From NCBI GenBank assembly GCA_024220505.1, contig JAKZZE010000033.1, positions 496,001 to 560,000 of the forward strand: DNA of 64,000 bases, in the 5' to 3' direction. Made by a program: the position numbers and the translations under genes. Each line of letters starts with the position of its first letter. Position 1 is the stretch's first letter. Below, in pieces: positions 1-11,246 of the stretch. The stretch is from Rhizopus arrhizus. Taxonomy: Eukaryota > Mucoromycota > Mucoromycetes > Mucorales > Rhizopodaceae. Below the pieces are notes generated by a model. That model was not told the origin of the DNA. It ran no database searches and saw only the letters and a list, made by a program, of their open reading frames with translations.

Positions 1-1471
1 TGAATCCATTGGGATGGTTGCTGCATTCAGAACAGGTACAAATAATTTTGGTGGTGTTGAAGTTGTTCATGTTTATATTTTTTAAATTTGGAAATAGCAA
101 AGAAAATTGGTAGAAAGAGAAAATATGCCTGATAAAAAAAAACATGTTAAATTTAAAAAACAAAGTCGGTGCTTAAAGTAACGTTTTTTTTTTCCCTCGT
201 TTTGTTTCATGGAATACTCTAGATGCCAAAGGCATAAGAAAAAAGGAAAGCTCAAGCACTGGTCAAATGTAAGTTTATTAAAAAAAATAACAACCAAGTC
301 TAATGTCGATTTCTTTTTTTTTTTTTTTTTTTTTTTTTACAGTAGGAATTCCTAATGGGACACATTCGGATGATGAACATTAACCTCATGAGAGAAGCTG
401 TTCTTTCCAACATGACAAAGCTATAAGAATATCAAACTTTTATTACTGCTTGCTGCTGAAAATTCCTCTTTGGTAACGGAAGTTGGCAATGTTAACATCT
501 CCAATGGCTAATGGCTGATGGCTAATGGCTAATGGCTAATGGCCTAATGGCTAATGGCCTAATGGCCTAATGGCAAATTACACCCATGTGTAAACATGAG
601 GTAAGTAATGAACCAGTGTAAGCTTAAAAACATATATTCTCTTGTATTATTTGTCATAAAAAATAATAAAGCCATCTATTTACTTGAAAAACAAAAACGC
701 TGTACTTGTATGTGTTAATTATAACAAAATGTGAGCAAAGCTTCTTTATTTTTTTATTCTTTTTAGAATATACAAGTATTCTTTTGTTATAACATAAAAG
801 CATTTGCATTTCTATAAAGTATATTTGCTCTAGATTATTGTTTTCATTTGAATAAGGAACCTTTTATTGCTATATTCTTTTTTTTTTTCGCTGTCTTTTT
901 TTTTTAACTGTGTCTTTTTTTTTAACTTTGTCTTTTTTTTTTACTTTTAATCTTTCAGCTTCTTTTTTTTTTTTTACTAAACGCAACTATTTTGTTACGT
1001 TCTGTTACACATTTCCAATGAGCTTAGCTAAAGATCACAGATTGCCTTCCTAATATGTATTCTTCTGTACAAAATAATCGCACGGTGCTTTTGATTTCCG
1101 CATTTTGCCCTCAAAAATAAAAAAAATAAAATATCGGTCTTTAAACAATGGAGAGAAATACGCTTTCCAAAAAAAGATCGTTTGTAAAAAAAGACATTTC
1201 TTTAAAAACATGAATAACTCCATGAATATTTACCCTACAAATAAAATAATAACATCGTTAAATTTCTTTATTTTTTTCGCATCTAAATCTTTTTTCAAAA
1301 TTCGAAAATGATCAATACAGCAAGATTTAATTTTTTTCACGAAAAAAAGTAACAATTTGTTACCCAAACGAAGAGCAATCTTGCGCAATCCGGTACCTAA
1401 TTGGAACGATTATTTGCAGTGAGCCACTGCACATAATTGTTATTTACAAAGTATGATAGTCCTCAGATATA
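1..1471. other. AT-rich region without a recognisable gene
   Basis: No convincing coding region on either strand. Long poly-T and poly-A tracts dominate (for example around 315-340 and 880-975), and the short open frames here are low-complexity Lys/Phe/Ile-rich strings. The only structured part is the 8-10 bp minisatellite at 501-574. It ends at the TA into which Tc1-like element G1 inserted. Confidence 0.6.
501..574. repeat. Short minisatellite, unit CTAATGGC
   Basis: About eight copies of an 8-10 bp unit (TAATGGC with C or CC between units) lie head to tail, one copy carrying TGATGGC. The variation between CTAATGGC and CCTAATGGC is typical of replication slippage. No function is suggested. 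Confidence 0.85.
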
Positions 1472-3108
1472 CAGTGGGTCAAAAAACTGCACCAACCTAA
1501 CCTAATTTTTCGGAAATAAGAGCATAGGTCTGTCAGTTTTATAGCAAACATTATGAAACTTGAACCAAACAAAGTTAATACTATTATAATTTATTGACAA
1601 AAATTTCAAAGTCAGAAGCTGAGTATACACTTAAAGCGCGCCCAGAAAAAAGCGGAGGTCGGTTGGTGCAGTTTTTTGACTTTCTTAAAATCGAGTGGAT
1701 CCACCCTTTTCTGCTAATACTGCTTGTATTCTGGCGGGCAAATTGTCTATATATTTGATGCATTGTTTCTTAGTAAACGAATTCCATTCATTTTCGACTC
1801 TTTCCCACAGTTCATGGATGCTGGTCGCCCTATTATCATACATGCTCAGCTTTAACTTCAAATGATGCCATACATGTTCAACAGGATTAAGATCTGGACT
1901 TTGTGATGGTCAATCGTCAATGTAAACCATGCCCCTATCTTTCATTCATTGCGTTGTGAACTTTGATCGATGTTTACGATCATTGTCGTGCTGAAATACC
2001 GATGGTTTCCAATTCAGACCATAGTACTTCATGGTGTCCTTCAGACTTGTAGCAAGAATTTCTTGGTATAACTCTGAATTCATGGTACCATCATAGACCT
2101 GACATGCGTATCCAGGTCCTGCGCTGGTTATACAACCCCATACCATGAGACCACCGCCTCCATGCTTCACAGTAACGTCGATATGATGGGGCTGTAAACG
2201 ATCGCGTTTTCTTTTCCAATAGTATTTGCAACCATCAGAGTCCCAAATGTTAATTTTGGTCTCACCAGAAAATATCACACGTCGCCAATCATGTACTATC
2301 CAGTATTGATGCTTTTTTGCCCATGTCAATCGAGCCTTCTTATGCTTTTCAGTCAATAATGGCTTCTTCTTTTTGATCTCAGCATAAATTTCAACTGAAT
2401 GTAAAACATTGATGGCCGATTGATACGACATAGGGTGTCCAAGCTCCTCCAACTTCATTTGCACATCTTTGGCAGTCTTCAAATAACCCGTGAGTACTTG
2501 TCTCTTGATGTATCGACGCGTTGATTCTGTCACAATGCTCGGTCTACCTCCACTTTTACGTATTCTATTATGCATCCAGTTATTTGCATACCTATTAACG
2601 GTATTTCTATGCACTCAAACTCGTTTCCCAATGACTGTGGGGTCAACGCTATCTTCCAATAGTGGTTTGATACTGTTTTGAACATCGAATGGAACCGTTT
2701 TGGGCATTTCTAATGATGGATAGACACTGGCGATGTATGATGCGTTTGGGTAAAGTAGGAAAGAAAAAAAAAGGAAAATAATTGCAAAAAAGTTTATTTT
2801 AAGATCCCCAGTGTGACTACATACTCCACAGACTAATTTATATCTGCCGGAATGGCCTCAGTCCGGGCATATAGTGTCAAACCCACTTTTATTTTAAAAG
2901 TCAAAAAACTGCACCAACCGACCTCCGCTTTTTTCTGGGCGCGCTTTAAGTGTATACTCAGCTTCTGACTTTGAAATTTTTGTCAATAAATTATAATAGT
3001 ATTAACTTTGTTTGGTTCAAGTTTCATAATGTTTGCTATAAAACTGACAGACCTATGCTCTTATTTCCGAAAAATTAGGTTAGGTTGGTGCAGTTTTTTG
3101 ACCCACTG
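1472..3108 (-). mobile_element. Tc1/mariner-type element G1 (dead copy)
   Basis: A 1637-bp element starting CAGTGGGTCAAAAAACTGC and ending with its reverse complement, flanked by TA at 1470-1471 and 3109-3110. The terminal inverted repeats are about 215 bp. Each repeat has an odd design: its outer end carries GTCAAAAAACTGCACCAACC and its inner end (about 1660-1680 and 2898-2918) carries the exact reverse complement, so each repeat is itself bounded by inverted terminal motifs. The transposase gene inside is disabled. A second copy, G2, lies at 32091-33726 in the opposite orientation. Confidence 0.95.
1685..2707 (-). pseudogene. Tc1-family DDE transposase, inactivated (G1)
   Basis: A 341-codon frame, usual for Tc1 transposases, running from an ATG at 2705-2707 to TAA at 1685-1687. 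It has an N-terminal helix-turn-helix (VHRNTVNRYANN), a second DNA-binding part, and catalytic-domain motifs KHGGGGLMVWGCIT, HDND and SPDLNPVEHVW. Three in-frame TGA codons interrupt it: one just before VHRNT, one after KFTTQ and one before PSQSPDLNP. In related transposases in this window the last two positions are Trp. The first catalytic aspartate is also lost: the usual SDETK is SGETK. Spacing between the other two acidic residues is 35 residues, as in DD35E elements. All these lesions are shared with G2. Seen in sequence: motifs and stops; inferred: no active protein. Confidence 0.9.
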
Positions 3109-3110
3109 TA

Positions 3111-3616
3111 CCTCAGTTAATCGGGATTTATCATATTTAATGCAGCGTTATTGCAGTATGCCAAGTTGAACCTGTTTACGTTGAATGTTAACTATTTCAG
3201 TGCGGTAACCAAGTATCACTGTTTGGCAACGCGCCGCTTCATTATTCTTTTAACGACGAAACACAAGTATGATGCCTTTCTATTGGACCTTACATGCTTG
3301 CGTTTCTCTTTAATACCACTTCTTTATTGGCTTGTTACCTTTTCCTAATGCTTCCTTATTCGTCTGTTGCTCTTTAGCAATGCTTCCTTATTGGCTTATT
3401 ATGGCTATATTTAGCTTTGGATGATTTATATTGGGAAATAAAATAGGCTTAAAACACGGTATTATTGGTCAAAAATGTAGTTTTATTCATTTATTTTTGG
3501 GCTTTATTGCCATATTGATTATATATTATTGGTTCATTACAGTATTACAAAAGGGTAGGGGAAGGAGGGAAAGCGAGCAGGGGATCCATGGAAACGATCA
3601 AATAAAAAAATTCAAA
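3111..3616. other. Intergenic region, no supported gene
   Basis: AT-rich sequence between element G1 and a possible minus-strand gene. Two short open frames (about 3151-3348 and 3431-3622, plus strand) look membrane-like only because of T-rich composition; they have no flanking splice signals or recognisable motif. A repeated phrase TTGGCTT(A/G)TTA near 3330-3410 is the only local redundancy. Confidence 0.4.
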
Positions 3617-4071
3617 CGGTAGATGCAAAAAAAAAGGAAAATACGCTTACCTTGACCATAGAAGCAGCAAACAAAAGAGCGTAGTAAATAAAGCCCATAA
3701 AGAAAAGCGCGCCAGTAGTAAAAAAAAATCCAAAGCTATAACAGGTTATAGACAACAGGGAGCAACAGAAGCCAAAGCATCTAAAGTTGTGTAAAATAAA
3801 ATATTAATAAAAGTAAACCATGATGTACTTGATTTATTTACCTTAAAGCTCTTTTACTAACAAAACAGGATGCCAAGACATCCATAAAGCTTCAGCCACG
3901 AACTAAAGGAAGCTAATTTTACTTTTAATAAAGATTACTGAAAGATATGAATGTATTTACCTTTTGAGCAGATATGCAAAGAACCAAAGTAACTACAGCA
4001 GCCATGAATACATGTATGAATGTCTACTACAGCATGTTAGAACTAAAGTTTTCTTTTTTTCTTTTTCTTTT

Positions 4072-4113
<42 letters not shown>

Positions 4114-4230
4114 ACCTTGCGATAACCGGAGCGATGTTGAAAAAGGAAATTGCTGAACAGAAAGAAAAAAAAAGGAACAAAATTTCGAAAAGGAAATCTT
4201 TTTATATTTTTTTCTTTTGCTATACTAAGA
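3617..4230 (-). CDS. Possible multi-exon gene for a small membrane protein
   Basis: On the minus strand several short open pieces are bounded by splice-like sites: a piece ending in GCAAG before GTAAGT (about 4117), one at 3961-4023 (TFIHVFMAAVVTLVLCISAQ then K) ending before GTAAAT, one near 3860-3902 (FVAEALWMSWHPVLL), and one at about 3651-3790 reading FFFTTGALFFMGFIYYALLF then AASMVK before GTAAGC. The pieces are strongly hydrophobic, suggesting two to four membrane helices. It would be transcribed divergently from the gene at 4324. I could not fix all acceptor sites or keep a single frame without ambiguity, and the poly-A tract at about 4060-4108 would have to lie in an intron. The protein family is not recognised. 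This could also be a chance set of T-rich frames. Confidence 0.3.
4040..4109. repeat. T-rich microsatellite
   Basis: A TTTTTC-type tract merging into about 40 consecutive T. It is probably intronic if the minus-strand gene at 3617-4230 is real, and is a likely site of sequencing length error. Confidence 0.8.
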
Positions 4231-4323
4231 CTGAGTTTCATTGTAAACTCGATGATATTTAAGAAAGATTCAATTTTGATGCCAAGCTCACTTGTCTTTA
4301 TTTCAAATTACTCTTATAACAAT

Positions 4324-5662
4324 ATGTCTGATCGTGGTATTCAATTCAACCCTGCTCCTGCCAATGCTCGTGGCTCTAACTCTGTTGGGCAACCAATCGC
4401 TGTTCCTTCTCGTGCTGTTGTTCCTGAGCTTGCTTCAAGCGATGCCATTCCAGATAGCTTTGCCTATCCTAGGCCTGGTTTTCCTCCCATGACCCATGTT
4501 CAGAAGCGAATGCGCCAAGCCGAAGACATGGAGACTGATGAAGTATCTCTTTCTTTTTCCATTTATATGGAGCTAAGAAAAGAAAATGATGGTTTGAAGG
4601 AGATGCTTCGAAAAGAGCAAGAGGAAAAGCAGGCCTTGCAAGTAGCATACAGCAAGCTCAAAGAAGCATACGATGAGCTTGAAGCAGAATCAGGCAAAGG
4701 CGCAAAGCCGATTGCTACTGCTGTCAAAGTAAGAACATTAAAATTCAATTTTAAACAAATATACTAATCGCTTTTCTCTGAAATATAGGATGCTGTGAGA
4801 AATCACTACAACAACCTGCCGCCATCATCTCAATATGTTCTTGAAAAGCCTCTGAAGTCTGCTGAAAATCAAAGAGTATTTAAATTGCTGCAGGATTATG
4901 TGAATAGCCATTATTCATATAAAAATACCAACAACCGCGATTTGCGCAAGTACCTCGAGCGCCAATATTATACAAAGAAGGCGGGAATATCCACAGGTGA
5001 AGAGGAAGATCCAGTTGAAGAATTTATAAGAAAACGAAAAGCAGCAAAAGTCACCCGTAGAAGCGCTGTAAGTGCCACATAAAATATTGTAATCGCATAA
5101 CTAACTTTGTTTTTTAGAAAACAAGAGCTCGTAAGGCTATATACGAGCAGTACAAGGATCAAGGCGTTTACGAAAGCTATCCAAACTGTGAGTATTTGCT
5201 TCAACAGCAATACATGTCTGAAGAAGAAGACATGTACAACAATGAAACAATCGATAAGGTGGAGGAAATTCTTCTGGAGCAAAATCCAGATAGAATGGCT
5301 CCTTTTACTGAAAAGGAACGTATGTCTGTCTTGTGCAAGAAAACAGTTGATTATTTTGAAGTTCGCGTACCAAAGTACAGATCACCTGCTGTAAGTTTAA
5401 TTAATATCTTTTTAAGCGCAATCAACTAATTATCCAATATTCAGTGTACCGAATTTTTAAGCTGTTGGATGATCAGATAGCAAGTGACAAGGCAAAGAGG
5501 CAAAGAACTGGAAATAACAGCATCCAATTTCTTCCTCGTATACAAAGAAAATGCTCGTTGCCTGTTCCTGACTTCATCAAAAAAGAAAATATAACTGAAG
5601 AGAGTATCGCTTGGGCTTTTGGTGGTGAAATAGAGTTGGATGAAATCAACTTGCTGTTTTAA
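4324..5662 (+). CDS. Spliced hypothetical protein with coiled coil, about 385 aa
   Basis: Four exons: 4324-4728, 4789-5067, 5118-5390 and 5462-5662, joined by introns of 60, 50 and 71 nt. All introns are phase 0, with GTAAG donors, AG acceptors and CTAAT or similar branch motifs. The intron 3 acceptor was chosen at TTTTTAAG (5461) because the nearer CAG at 5444 breaks the frame. The protein begins MSDRGIQFNPAPANARGSNS, a Pro/Ala/Ser-rich segment. Residues about 80-130 form a charged heptad-like coiled coil (ELRKENDGLKEMLRKEQEEK and onward); then follow a basic stretch (RKRKAAKVTRR) and an acidic C-terminus ending LDEINLLF. An upstream in-frame ATG at about 4279 is possible but gives a low-complexity extension. 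No enzyme motif or family is recognised. It is the only convincing protein gene here that is not an obvious transposon part; nuclear location is suggested only by the basic stretch. Confidence 0.7.
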
Positions 5663-6974
5663 AAAAAAAAAACTTGTGAAATAAATAAAACAAAAAAAAA
5701 AATGAAAGCGGTGTTTAGATCTTTAAATTTAAATTTTTTTTTTTACCTTTGTTTCATTCTAGATTTGGTTACAGATAAAATCAGTTTGCCGTTTGTATTG
5801 TGGTCTTTGAATCTTATTTAGATTTCTGTTTGATGCTTTCCACCTTCGTCATATTTGGTCCACTTTTATTTTTTTTAATGAAAAAATTTCTAAAGTACTT
5901 TTTTTTTAAAGCCCAAATTTAAAACACTCGTTTTTTTTATTCAAGTTTAAACAATACATTGAATGGAGATTCCTTTTGTAATGTCAATGCTGGGAATGTA
6001 TTTTTTTTTTTTTTTCAAAAGTACTTAGTAACAATATACTTTTTCTTTTGTTTTTTAACCTTTTCATAGAAATCTCAAGACGTGTAGCATAATAGACATT
6101 CATTCCGTTGCCGCCTTTTTTTTCTTTACTCTCAAAAAATAAAAATGATTATCAAAAATACTCTGTCTTTTTTATGCCGTGATCTTACTATTTAAAACAT
6201 ATCTTTTTCAGCTTTAAAACAAGTTTAACTTCTTTAGAGCCAAAAGAATCCTTCTTTTTTTTATATATTTTATTCAATCTTTTAAATTTTCTACCATATT
6301 CACATTCTTTTTTTTTTTGTTCCAATTTATAAACACATACTTTTATACTTATTATTATAGCGATATTATGCACTTATATAAGAGTTTCATCCCTCTTATT
6401 CATATGTGCCTCTTCACTCTTTCTTCTTTTTTTTTTTTTTTTCTTTTGTTCATTAGTAACCAAAATAAATCTCCTTTTGTATTAAACAAAGTTTTTTTTT
6501 TGTAAAATACGACATGAGAGCCGAAGAATGCTTGAAAAGAAAACGCCACGACTCAATCACTTGGATTTCCGAGCTTGTAGGCCAATAGAACTGTGTTTTC
6601 GATCTTTGTTGAAGTTAAAAAATATTGCACTGAAGTTGAAAAAGCATAGTCTTCCCAATTTGTAATCTTGTATGGCATCATGTAGCACAACAGAAAATTA
6701 TTTATTTTTTTAAAAAATACAATGTCTTTTTATTCAACAAACATATTATATACTTTTGATTATTTTTATAGATTTACAATCTATTTTTTTCAAGCTTTCT
6801 TCTGATATAAAAATCAGCTTTCTAACATTTAAATCCGAGTTCTCACTCATTTAATAGAATTACCACTATCAAAAAAGATCAACTTTATCAACTTGGATAA
6901 CGGTGATTGGGTGCAGTGGAGCATCTACGCAAAGGCGCACTCCACCTACTATACCATTTCTCAAAAATCAAAGC
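5663..6974. other. AT-rich intergenic region
   Basis: Many poly-T and poly-A tracts directly follow the stop codon at 5662. No open frame with coding character and no transposon end was seen. A more GC-balanced patch at about 6510-6600 has no extended frame. The short sequence just before the tRNA (6905-6974) may hold its upstream region. Confidence 0.5.
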
Positions 6975-7047
6975 GCCTTCTTGGCTCAGATGGCAGAGCG
7001 TCTGCCTAGTAAGCAGAAGGTCGCCAGTTCGATTCTGGCAGAAGGCA
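6975..7047 (+). tRNA. tRNA-Thr (anticodon AGT)
   Basis: A complete 73-nt cloverleaf. The acceptor stem GCCTTCT pairs perfectly with AGAAGGC; the D-arm GCTC/GAGC has an 8-nt loop; the anticodon stem TCTGC/GCAGA encloses loop CTAGTAA with anticodon AGT; the T-arm GCCAG/CTGGC encloses TTCGATT; the discriminator is A. There is no intron and no encoded CCA, as expected for a eukaryotic nuclear gene. Internal promoter boxes A (TGGCTCAGATGG) and B (GTTCGATTC) match Pol III consensus. A perfect short hairpin (CACAGGA...TCCTGTG, 7052-7070) follows. AGT decodes ACU/ACC threonine codons after A34-to-inosine editing. Confidence 0.95.
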
Positions 7048-7183
7048 CTCCCACAGGACTTTATCCTGTGTAGTAATTTTGTTCCTGTTTTAATATTGTC
7101 GTATTGTAATGTAAAGATGCAGACTTTAATTTTTGACCCGAAGGTACATAAAAATTAATGCAAGGTTGAAAATTGAAAGGTGC

Positions 7184-7711
7184 TGTAGCTATGATTATGA
7201 AGATTTGAACTCCGAAACTTCTTTCAAGCTTTAATTTTTGACGTTTTGTAAATCACTTTACAAATTGTCATTATTTTTCCTATTTGACAAATTTTTAACC
7301 ATTTGATATATTTTTACTTTTTGATATTTTTTTAACCTTTTGATATTTTTTTTAACCTTTGATATTTTTTTAACCTTTTGATATTTTTTTTAACCTTTGC
7401 GAATATTTTTACATTTTGTAAAAATTGAACTTTATATTTTTGCCTATAAAAAGCCTAGCTTTTTATTCTTTTGACAAAACTTCACTTATCTTGACTTACT
7501 TATCTTGACTTACTTTTCTTGACTTTACTTCTCTTAACAATATAAATATATTTTATCAATAAACCAAGTATCCTTATCTCTGAATCTTTTGATATAACAC
7601 TCTTAAAATACAAGCAAGACAAGTCCCTTGAAGCCAATTATCTTCATTGTAAATCCTTTTAATACTCTTATCAAGTTATCTGAATATAAAACAAGTCTGA
7701 TCAACGTAACA
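7184..7711 (+). repeat. Solo LTR, family L1, with following primer-site-like sequence
   Basis: The segment begins TGTAGCTATGATTATG and ends GTAACA. It is followed by spacer AGATC and GGGTGGTCAC (7717-7726), a one-base variant of the TGGTGGTCAC that follows the other LTR ends here. A TATAAAAAG box at about 7445 fits the LTR promoter. Its inverted partner at 30821-31346 has the same ends and about the same length, and both are followed by about 120 bp of shared internal sequence, so they are remnants of one LTR retrotransposon family. No gag or pol frame is preserved here. Confidence 0.7.
7280..7400. repeat. Degenerate 18-bp tandem repeat inside LTR L1
   Basis: Five to six tandem variants of TTTGATATTTTTTTAACC. 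The matching stretch in the inverted copy at 31130-31225 shows the same units in reverse, so the array predates the spread of this LTR. Confidence 0.8.
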
Positions 7712-8333
7712 AGATCGGGTGGTCACTTACAAACGAACCTAATATCAATACTCTACCCAACTCTTAATTTTTTATCTATTTTCATCAACTTTACTCTATT
7801 TTAAAACCGTTAACTCTTACAAGCCATTGAAACAGCAACAAAAAATTACAGTGCATTAAAATCAAGGCATGCTTTAAATTTAAAGCATATTAAAAATTCA
7901 TAAAAACTATAAAAACAGTTATTTTATTTACTTCTGACATACTTTACTACTTTTATTCTTAAATAAATATCATTCAAAGCAAATCTCTTTTATTATTATT
8001 TTACTAAATATCAAGAATAAGTCAAGTCCCTTGAAGCCAAATATCTTCATTGTAACTCTATTAAATCTCACATCAAGCTATCATTATCTTTACATCAAGA
8101 CTGATCTACTTTAAAACAAGATCTGGTGGTCACTCCTATCAAGAAAATACCCAAATATAACTTTACTTTATATTCAAAATCACTCTAAACTCTCAATAAA
8201 TACACAAGGCCTAAATAGAAAATAAGCTATTACAGTAACTATGATTATGAAGATTTGAACTCAGAAACTTCTTTCAAGCTTTAATTTTTGACGTTTTGTA
8301 AATCACTTTACAAATTGTCATTATTTTTCCTAT
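7712..8333. repeat. Retrotransposon internal remnant and nested LTR fragments
   Basis: After the primer-site-like sequence come about 150 bp of AT-rich internal sequence shared with 30696-30805. Then comes the 3' part of a related LTR (AAGTCCCTTGAAGCC at about 8023, ending AAAACA at 8119) with AGATC and TGGTGGTCAC at 8124-8133. Finally the first about 100 bp of an L1 LTR (8235-8333) is cut by the LTR starting at 8334. No coding potential remains. Confidence 0.55.
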
Positions 8334-8720
8334 TGTAACACAATGCAGCAAACTTTTGCAGCATTTGACTTTTCTCTCTCCAACTAATTCAAATCCAGTG
8401 TGACCAAAGTAGGCAGTAAAGAGGTTACACGAAGCAAAAGTGAAAGAAGTCGAAAAGTGAAAAAAGTCAAAAAGTGAAAAAAGTCAAAAAGTGAAAAAGG
8501 TCAAAAAAATGAAAAAAGTCAAAAAAAAAAAAATTATTATTATTATATATATATCCCCAACCATTCAGTCAAGAAAGAAAAATTAGTCAAGTTCTTTTAT
8601 ATTTTTATATATACTTAACTCAATAAAGCAGGCTAACTTACTCATAAAAGTTCCTGATCTCTTATTTTACTTTACTTTTTATATTATTTTATCAAGAAAC
8701 ATCGTATTGATCTTACATAT
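8334..8720 (+). repeat. Solo LTR, second family
   Basis: Starts TGTAACACAATGCAGC immediately after a truncated L1 LTR and runs to about TTACATATA, followed by AGATC and TGGTGGTCAC (8727-8736). The 3' end is uncertain by a few bases because the spacer is not identical to the other copies. It contains a degenerate tandem array (8440-8530). Confidence 0.5.
8440..8530. repeat. 16-bp tandem repeat AAAAAGTGAAAAAAGTC
   Basis: Five or so tandem units of GTGAAAAAAGTCAAAAA type that decay into poly-A and a TATATATA stretch. Confidence 0.8.
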
Positions 8721-8736
8721 AAGATCTGGTGGTCAC

Positions 8737-9223
8737 TACTTAACAAGCATCCGCTTAAATTCTATATTAAACAACAACTTACAAGGCAACCATATAAATT
8801 AACACCAGGAAAATACAAACAAATACGTATGAATACAGATAAAATCCAGAAAAATACAAAAAAATACAGAATATCTACAAAATCATCACAACAGCATATA
8901 ATCAGAAAAGCCAAAAACATATAAATAACTTCAATATTTCTTATACTTACTCTTGACTTACTTACTTACTTCACTTTTAACTTTTGTTTTACTTCACTTA
9001 TTTACTTTACTTTTTGATCATTTTAATAAATATCATACAAAGTAAATATCTTTTGTTTTTCTTTTATTTTATCTAATATCAAGAACAAGAAGTCCCTTGA
9101 AGCAAATACACTTCATTGTAATCCCTTTTTTTTTATCTTTTTACTTTATTTTATTCACAACAGTTTGATCTACTTAACAAGATCTGGTGGTCACTTATTA
9201 CAAGCGAACTTATATTCAAATTA
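8737..9223. repeat. Further LTR retrotransposon remnant up to the CACTA insertion
   Basis: AT-rich internal sequence, then a 3' LTR portion with AGTCCCTTGAAGC (about 9092) ending TTAACA, spacer AGATC and TGGTGGTCAC at 9185-9194. About 30 bp of internal sequence follow before CACTA element F1. The same internal sequence appears to resume at 13135, so F1 split it. Confidence 0.5.
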
Positions 9224-11246
9224 CACTACGGCGCAAAGAATGCTCGTTGAAGGATACGAATACTCCTTAAAGCATTTTTTTACAGTGCTTCTCGTTTATT
9301 TTTGAGTTTATTTTTTGGTTGTTCTCCGTATTTTTTTTTAAAAAGCTCCATTCATTTTTATTGCTCCACTTTTTTTTTTTTTTGCAGGTAAATGTTGAAA
9401 TGGGCTGGATCTACTTGGCAAAATCACTTTTTAAACTATATAAAACCTGAGTTTTGCTGTTAAAAGACGTCACGAACCGATATTACACAACTTGCATTTT
9501 TCTGCATTATGATTGCAATGGTCGTAAAAAAAGATTCCTTTTCATTGGTTTTTTTAAGCAATTACAAAGAAAGTAGATTATGTACAATTTTTTATTTTTT
9601 TAAAGAAAAACGTTCTGCGACTCTCTTTTTTGTTTCTTTCTTGAACTATATTTTGTGGTTGTTTTTATAATTGATAATTTGCAAGAACAAAAAAAGAGAC
9701 AACTTATAGCTCCATTACTGCCAAAAATGTAAAAAAAAAGAACAAAGCTTACGTTTTTTATGCCTCTGTCAATTGTCGTATCTTAAACCACTTCCACATC
9801 TTGTGCTCTAGCTGATATGTTTTTAATGGAAACTTAAAATGTGAAAAAGAAGACATGTAAGCATTATGGCAAAGAGTCAGTAATGCACCTGTGCCTTTAG
9901 TTCTATTTATTTTAGCAAATTTAAACAAGATATGCTTTGATTGCTGTAACTTTTCTTTGTATCCAATTGTAGTACTGCTTCATTATACTTTTACTAGTCG
10001 AGTTACATTACAAACTTTTTATGTTAATTGAACTGAGAGTAATTTGTCATAGTTGTGAATCTTTATTTTTTTGTATTAAATATGGGGAAATAAACTGAAG
10101 AATATAAATGCGTAATAGATATAAAAAGAGTTGTATAAACTATTATCAAATTCAGACCATATACAATAAAGTAATTTGTTTAAATTACTTCTTCATTGGG
10201 TAAAAATATTGATTTGAGTAGGTTGTCCTTTGTTATTATACTTTTTCTCTGTTATAGTCAGTTTAATTGAAGCCAAAGGAATTCAATCTGTTTGACTACT
10301 AATAATTGTTGTAATCATGAATTAAAATAAACCGAATTTCAAAAATAATTGTAATAAAAAAAAAAAAACGAGTTTGCAAATGCTCTAGGATGACGTCGTT
10401 ATAACTTACAAGCGTTTCAAAAAGTACAAGAAACTTCCGATTGTACTTCTTTTCTTTCTTCATGTAATCCTGCTACGAAATTCTTACGGCTCGTAATTAT
10501 TTTTACTATTCTAAACACTTGCTAACAATTAAACTGTTATTATTTATCTTGTACCTTAATCTAGTTTTTACAATTATTTAACAAGAATTAGCTTTTTTTT
10601 AAGGTAAATAGTGATCGTTTGTTGATATACATTGCATCTAATGTATGTTTATAGTATATGAGCTACATTCCGTTTAGTCCTATGCTTTATGAAATATTTA
10701 GTAGAAAAAAAGTCTTTATTTGGTAGGAAAAAAAAAAAAAAAAAAAAAAAAAAACAAGTTCAGTACTCATAATGAAAAAAATCTTATTTTGATTAGCATA
10801 TTGGATATAAGGCTATAAATCCCTTTAACAACAACGTAACACTGTAGAGATAATGGAAGGTGTCAAATAACATATCATTTTGCAGTGCAACTTGTTAACA
10901 GATACAAAACCTGAAGCTTTGTTTAAAAACTCTTAAAACGATTTTTTTTATTACAGCTACAAAACGTATAAAAATAGTTTCTTGTAAAAGGTTTTAAGCA
11001 TAGAAACATATGCATAGAATTTATTTGGATTATAGTCGAAAAGTGATTTACGTGAATACAGCAATACATAAGAGAAGATTAGATATATATTTTGGATGGA
11101 GTTTTGATGGTAATTAAAAAAAAGAACATGGAAAAAGAAGTTATTAAATCATAGACATAGGCATAAAAGCATAAAAAAATAAAAAAAAAGAAGGCTACAT
11201 AAATGAAATGAAGAAAAAGGCATTAAAGATCGGAAAGCATACCATT

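Noticed and set aside
1685..2707. TGA read as Trp (alternative genetic code) because G transposase stops are all TGA and two replace Trp
   Set aside because: Intact frames in the same window (H3, D, Gag-protease) use TGG for Trp and no internal TGA; the third TGA in G replaces a position that is Gly in relatives, and G also lost a catalytic Asp. Simple pseudogene decay fits better.
5391..5444. Intron 3 of the 4324-5662 gene ending at CAG 5444
   Set aside because: It puts exon 4 out of frame and stops after 12 codons; the acceptor at 5461 keeps phase 0 and gives a plausible C-terminus.
6905..7158. Open frame across the tRNA gene (about 83 codons)
   Set aside because: It overlaps a perfect tRNA-Thr cloverleaf, which fully explains the GC-richer sequence.
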